DNA from: Juglans regia
Lineage: Eukaryota > Streptophyta > Magnoliopsida > Fagales > Juglandaceae
Direction: 5' to 3'
Assembly (NCBI RefSeq): GCF_001411555.2
Contig: NC_049905.1
Span: 4,650,001 to 4,714,000 of the forward strand
DNA length: 64,000 bases
Part shown: in pieces, positions 58,714 to 64,000 of the stretch
Layout of the letters: each line of letters starts with the position of its first letter
Position numbering within the stretch: the stretch's first letter is position 1
Made by a program: the position numbers and the translations under genes
The notes under the pieces: generated by a model
The model's database searches: none
Told to the model about the DNA's origin: nothing
What the model saw: the letters and a program-made list of their open reading frames with translations, nothing else

Positions 58714-59870
58714 CGTACATGCGTAGTTTACTCTGCGAGCCTGGTGTTCAGATACGGAATACATGCCTCCACATCAACTCGAGCCTTTTTTTCTTTTATG
58801 TTTTTTTATAAAATTAAAAATAAACTTATAAATGGTTGCTTTAATTTAAAAGGAAATAGATAAATAAAAAATATTTTCATCATACTTTACACAATTTTAA
58901 GTTTAGCAGGGACCAAGTTGGGGTCATCCCGCCCCCGCTACGCCTTCTCCACGTGGGGTGGGACGGGGCGGAAGAAGGGCGGGGGCTTTGCTGCCCACCC
59001 CTATATATATGTGACAATTAATAAATTTAGTTTTATAAAATTTCTTTATAGATTTAACAACTTCTTTATTATTTAAAATTTTCTGTACTATAGTTATAAT
59101 TGGCGGTTTGTTTTTTTTTAAATGAGTTGTGCACGGACTAGTTATTAGAACGGTGGAGCTTCTACATCAAAGTTATGTCATGTGTATGAATAAGGAGGCT
59201 TGTAAATAAGTTTGTTATGTCGAAATCTATTTAAAATGTCTTGTATCGACAAGTGCGACTGAGGATAAAAGAAAAAGATGAAGAGTGTCGTAACACTAAG
59301 ATTAGATTTGGATAGTGAATTGAGTTAATTGAGTTGAGAAACAGTTAAAAATTGAATAAAATATTGATAGAATATTATTTTTCAATATTATTATTGTTTT
59401 GAAACACATGCTACGGTGGATTTCTCTTTCTTAAAGAGCATATGTATATATCAACACCGTACAGATCTTAGTCTAGCCGCTCCTTAAACGTCTAACCCGA
59501 ATTCCTCTATTTGCATGTCTCCAAGGCGTCAAAGAGGAACTCACATCTGGCTTACTATAGGCTACATGGATGGTGGGGTAACCCATGCATAGTCCTATCA
59601 ATGGACCTCATCTTAGCTCCTACTAAGGTGACATAACTTTGTGTCAACCAACTTATCCCTTTGGACAAGTACCAAGGGACACAATGTCTCATCTCTACTA
59701 GCTACTTAAGCGCTAAAGGCGATTACTCGTGTGAGTGAGCCGATCTAAGCCTATTGACATATCTTGTGTGTGTGTATTAAAAAACAATACGATAAAGACA
59801 AGAAATGAATCATATTATATTAATATCCCAAAGGAAATGTTACATCTTAATGTCATTTGAAACACAAATT
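58714..59870. other. Spacer with a hAT element fragment and possible Copia LTR
   Basis: At 58910-59003 lies GGGGTCATCCCGCCCC...GCTGCCCACCCCTA, the right end of the same hAT-type MITE family as at 947-1526, with the rest missing. The stretch 59280-59400 contains a dispersed short repeat (GATTTGGATAGTGAATTGAG). The part 59440-59870 may belong to the 3' LTR or tail of the Copia relic, but LTR ends were not identified. Confidence 0.5.
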
Positions 59871-59874
59871 ACAT

Positions 59875-62800
59875 TTACAGTCTATGCAGTCCTAAATTCC
59901 TAACAAGAGCCTCGAAGACATCTCTTGCTATAGGCTTCGTTAAGGGATCAGCAACCATGCGACTCGTAGAAAGGTGTTTCAGAACCACTTCCTTTTGCAC
60001 TACCATGTCTCTGATGTAGTGATATCTGATATATATGTGTTGGTTCTTCCATGATACTTTGAGTCCTTAGCATATGCGAGAGATGCCATGCTATCGCAGA
60101 ATATCGTCATCGGATCTGAAGTATCCGTGCCAATGTCTAAATGCTTGAGGAACCTCCGTAACCAAACAGTTTCTTGAACTGCTGCAGAACAAGCTATGTA
60201 TTCTGCCTCCATGGTAGATAAAGCTATACAGGGTTGTTTCTTGCTGCTCCATGTAATGGCGCCTTGGTTGAGGAGAAAGACATACCTAGTGATTGATTTG
60301 TGCTCATCTAGGTCTCTGCCCCAATCGGCATCACTGTAACCTCTTAGCTGCAAATCTGAACCCTGATAGCACAGCATATAGTCAGCAGTTCTCTTGAGAT
60401 ATCGCATAATCCTTTTGACCGCTTTCTAGTGAGCTAGTCCAGGGTTAGATTGGAATCTACTCACTAAGCCAACTGCATAGCATATGTCAAGCCGAGTACA
60501 CATCATTGCGTACATCAGACTACCCACAGCATTAGCATGAGGGACACGAGCCATCTTTTCCTTTTCTCTTTAAGTCTTAGGACACAACTCTTTAGACAAG
60601 TTCTCGCTTCTTGCAACAGGGGTGTCACTGGGTTTACATCCATTCATTAGGAAGCGCTCGAGGACTTTCTTTATGTAAGTCTATTGAGACAAACACAAAA
60701 GTCTCTTTGAGCGATCTCTGTAGATTTTAACTCCTAGAATGTATTCTGCCTCACTCATATTCTTCATCTCAAAATTGAAGGATAACCACTATTTTGTGGC
60801 GACTATCAGCCATTTATCATTTCTAGCTAGTAGTATGTCGTCAACATATAATGAAACTCTTCTTAGACCTTTTGACATAGACACAATGATCATCTGTGAT
60901 CATCGTAAACCCATTCGAGAGAATGGCTCGATGGAATCTGAGGTACCATTGTCTAGATGATTGCTTTAAGCCATATATAGATCATTTAAGCTTGCACACT
61001 TTGCGCTCTTGACCTTTGACCACAAAACCCGTTGGTTGATCCATATAGATCTCCTCATCTAGTTCTCCATTGAGAAATGTTGTCTTAACGTCCATCTAGT
61101 AGAGTTCCAAATCCATGTTTGCTACTATAGCTAGAATCAAGCGAATTCAGGCAAACCTCACCACTGGTGAAAAAGTCTCCTCATAGTCTATATCTTCCTG
61201 TTGGGTATATCCTTTCACTACTAAGCGAGCTTTGTACTTATCTATTGATCCATCCGACTTGCATTTGACCTTAAGAACCTATTTGTTCCCAATAGTCTTA
61301 TTCCCTATTGGTAGATCAACCAGATCCCAGACCTGGTTTGTCTTGATAGACTCAATCTCATCATTAAGAGCTTTCATCCACTCATCTTTAGTAGAAGATG
61401 AGAGAGTCTCATAAATTGTCCTAGGCTCGTCATCATCATGCAGAGCTACCATAAAAGCTTCCCCTTCAATCTCAAAACGACGATGGGGAATACTTTCACG
61501 TGTGTTTCTACGTGGCTGAGGTTATTGTGATTGATTGACAAGTGATGTGCTCCCACTCGGATTCAAATAATTTGTAGGAGCTTGAAGAATTTCTTCCTCA
61601 TTCTCAACTAAATTCCTTGGAGCACTTTCATCTTGTTCCATAATCTCATGAAGTTCTAAACTCTTATCAACCTCACCTCTACTTGGAAACTCATCTTCAA
61701 TGAAATCCACATCTTGTGACTCAATCTCAATCACACTTCCATCAAATTGTTCATCTATTAATACATACCCTTTAGAGTGTTCTGAGTACCTTATAAAGAT
61801 ACACTTCTTCCCTCTAGGGCCTAACTTCCCATACTGATGAGAAAGATCGTGAACAAAACCCGTTGATCCTCATGGCCGCAAGTTACTCAAATTGGGTTTC
61901 TCGTCGGTCCATAGTTCATATGGGGTGGAAGTTATTGATTTGGAAGGCACTCGGTTAAGAATATAGGCAGCAGTCAAAAGTGCATCCCCCCAAAAAGAAA
62001 TTGGTAGGTTTGCTTGCGCCATCATTGACCTAACCATCTCAAGCAGTGTTCGATTTCTCCTTTCCGCCATGCCATTTTGCTGCAGCGTACTCGGCATCGT
62101 CAACTGTCTTTTGATTCATTTTTCATCACAGAGCCTTTTAAATTGCTCAGAGAGATATTCTCGTCCTCGGTCAGTTCTTAGAGTTTTTAAACTCTTTTCT
62201 AACTGATTCTCAACCATTCTTAGATATCGCCTAAAGCATTCCAATGCTTCATACTTATGGGAGATTAAGTAGACATGACCGTAACGTGAAAAATTATCTA
62301 TAAGTGTGATGAAGTAGACACCTTCGTGTCTTGCCCTCACACTCATTGGACCACAGATGTCTGAATGGACTAATTGCAGTGGAAAAGATGCTCTAGTGGC
62401 TTTTCCAATGTTCACATGTGGGCAAGATGACCTTAGCGAGATTGCATATTAGGCCTTCTCTTGCTAACCTAGCCATTCTATCTTGCCCTATATGGCCAAG
62501 CCTAGCATGCCATTTAGATGAATCCAAATTATCTTATGTACAAAGAAAAACAATAGATTCATTTATATTTGAATAATCCAAAATCAAAATCATAAAACCG
62601 TCTTGAAGAAAAGCATTGCCATAAAACACATAGCCCAAATAAAAGGAAACATAATTGTTTTCAAATACAATTCGAAAACCAAGTCTTAATAGAGTGACTA
62701 CAGAAAGTAAGTTTCGTCGGATCTCGGGAGCGTATAGCACATTGTGGAGGAAAAGAGTGCGGCCACCCTGCAAGTCCAGCTTGTAGGTACCAAGTCCCAG

Positions 62801-63490
62801 TACCGCCACGCTAGCTCCATTCCCCACCTTGATATCACGGCTCCTAGCTGGAATTCGGCGATACTACACAAATCCGACTCTCTCTCGCGCTATGTGTTTG
62901 GTCGCTCCTGAATCAATAAACCACACAGGATAGGAGTGAGCAATCATCATATGGCTAGTTACAAAAATAATGCGAGAAAAGTTAGAGTGTACCTTCTTCG
63001 GCTCAGTGCAGTCACAAGTGAAGTGGCCATTCTTTCCACAGTTGAAGCACTCTAATTTTGACTTATTCTTCCCGCGCTTGCCCCTCTTGCTGCGCTAAGA
63101 AGTTCCTGACATCTTCTTAATTTGTCCAGTAGCTACCTCATTCTTAGACTTCTTGCGCTTAGGCCTTGATGCCTTACGCGAACCAGAATCAGCCACATAG
63201 GCTGTGTGATTGGGCTTGGCAGCCTCTAGGCGCTCAGCCTCCAATTCTAAGTGACGCGAGACATTATCAAAGTCTTTGATATTCTCGTTATGCATCAGGT
63301 TCTGGCTCATATTCTCCCAAGAATTCGGCAGTGATCTTATCACTGCCTGGACTTGCTGTTCATCAGTCAGGTAGTTTCCTGCCGACTTAAGTTCGCGGAT
63401 CATGGTTGACATAACCCTAAGATGCTGCTTCATCGTGCGGTCAGAGCACATCTTATAGAAGTCAAACCTCATGGTTAACCCACGCATCTT
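59875..63490 (-). mobile_element. Ty1/Copia retrotransposon relic, gag-pol body
   Basis: On the minus strand the domains come in Copia order. Gag (63487-63095) contains IRSLPNSWENMSQNL and, after a stop, a knuckle CFNCGKNGHFTCDC near 63050. Protease has FIDSGATKHIA near 62900. Integrase has LVHSDICGPM, FITLIDNFSRYGHVYLI, LRTDRGREYLS and QQNGMAERRNRTLLEMV (62415-61990). RT includes WVxDLVDLP-like, VARL...YTQQED, DVKTTFLNGEL and LYVDDILLA (YVDD at 60836-60847). RNase H is at 60407-59990 (YSDADWGRD, MEAEYIACS) and the C-terminus RNLGLHRL ends at 59875-59877. Stops and frameshifts occur in every domain, so it is dead. The 5' LTR would lie beyond 63500. Confidence 0.9.
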
Positions 63491-64000
63491 CTAGTCCTAG
63501 TCACATGTAAATACATAACCTATTAAAATCGCAGTAACCTTTTGGGCCAGTCTACAAGAACAGCTACTCCAACCACAGTAACCTGTTGGGCCAGTCTACA
63601 AAGATGGTTCATATAAGACCATTACGGTCCATTTTTCTTGTTCTATCAGTGCATTTACAGTTCTTACTGAGGTCACTGTGGTCTTTCGGCTATACAGTGC
63701 ATTTACAGTTCTTACTGGGGTCACTGTACTTTTTTTTTCAATCTATCATTTACACTGACAATTCTAACTAAGACTACTTAGTGGAAATTTTTCTATTTTA
63801 TCAATAAAGACTAATGTATAAACATTCAAGCCTAACATTCTTAGATGATAAAATAATCACATATCCACATGTTCAATTCACATATACATGTAATCACATT
63901 TGATATAACAAATTAAATAAAAAATCACATGTAATATAACATAATGGAATAATAAAAAAAATAGCATGAATATAACTATATATTCACATGTAATCACATT
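63491..64000. repeat. 5' side of the Copia relic with short tandem duplications
   Basis: Two pairs of direct repeats occur. CAGTAACC(T)TTGGGCCAGTCTACAA-like sequence is at 63532 and 63579. TACAGTTCTTACTG.GGTCACTGT is at 63656 and 63705. The start of gag and possibly part of the LTR would lie here. No LTR end could be recognised before the window ends. Confidence 0.5.

Overview
This window looks like the nuclear genome of a woody eudicot. The signs are AT-rich spacers, spliced genes, plant-type L1 LINEs with DUF4283 and RNase H domains, a Ty1/Copia relic, CACTA, hAT and Mutator-type elements, and plant-only gene families (RALF, GH17+X8, NPH3). Short repeats with TCTCATCTCATCC-like ends make a Fagales/Juglandaceae-like tree plausible, but that is only an impression. 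Most of the window is transposon-derived. I saw no rRNA, tRNA, CRISPR or prokaryotic-type feature.

The host-gene theme is a dispersed cluster of small secreted RALF-like peptides. Three reading frames are intact (12549-12776, 46687-46908, 48094-48333), one copy is broken (28109-28325), and one 'ghost' retains only the last codons (14589-14618). The intact copies have a signal peptide, the RALF cysteine spacing (C-x9-C ... C-x5-C) and a TATA box about 75-80 bp before the ATG. The last three full copies lie in a repeated 2-3 kb unit (27034-29885, 29886-30357 partial, 45268-47716, 47717-51130).

Layout. 1-4440: segmental duplicate with a hAT right end, a degenerate LINE and a hAT-like MITE. 4441-6161: AT-rich spacer. 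6162-11778: full-length but mutated L1-type LINE on the minus strand, bounded by a 15-bp target-site duplication. 11806-14043: MITE, RALF gene and a short copy of the same LINE segment. 14044-25162: a second, longer copy holding the RALF ghost, a 3.5-kb hAT-like element that appears to have captured a host gene, a second hAT element and a nearly full-length LINE. 25163-30357: MITEs, a short LINE insertion and the RALF pseudogene unit. 30358-33800: probable Tat-like Gypsy remnant. 33800-45267: relic CACTA transposon, split by a 4.3-kb LTR-like element. 45268-51130: two RALF units plus an NPH3 gene fragment. 51150-52595: recently inactivated GH17 beta-1,3-glucanase with an X8 domain. 53238-58713: second copy of the LTR-like element, enlarged by a minisatellite. 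59875-63490: minus-strand Copia relic.

Because the segments are duplicated, filled and empty insertion sites can be compared inside the window. This gives direct evidence for several insertions and for their order: the small hAT entered the LINE ORF1 first, the locus was then duplicated, and the big hAT and the 865-bp hAT came later. No complete novel enzymatic system is visible. The most interesting candidates are the RALF-like peptide family and the gene-carrying hAT-like element.
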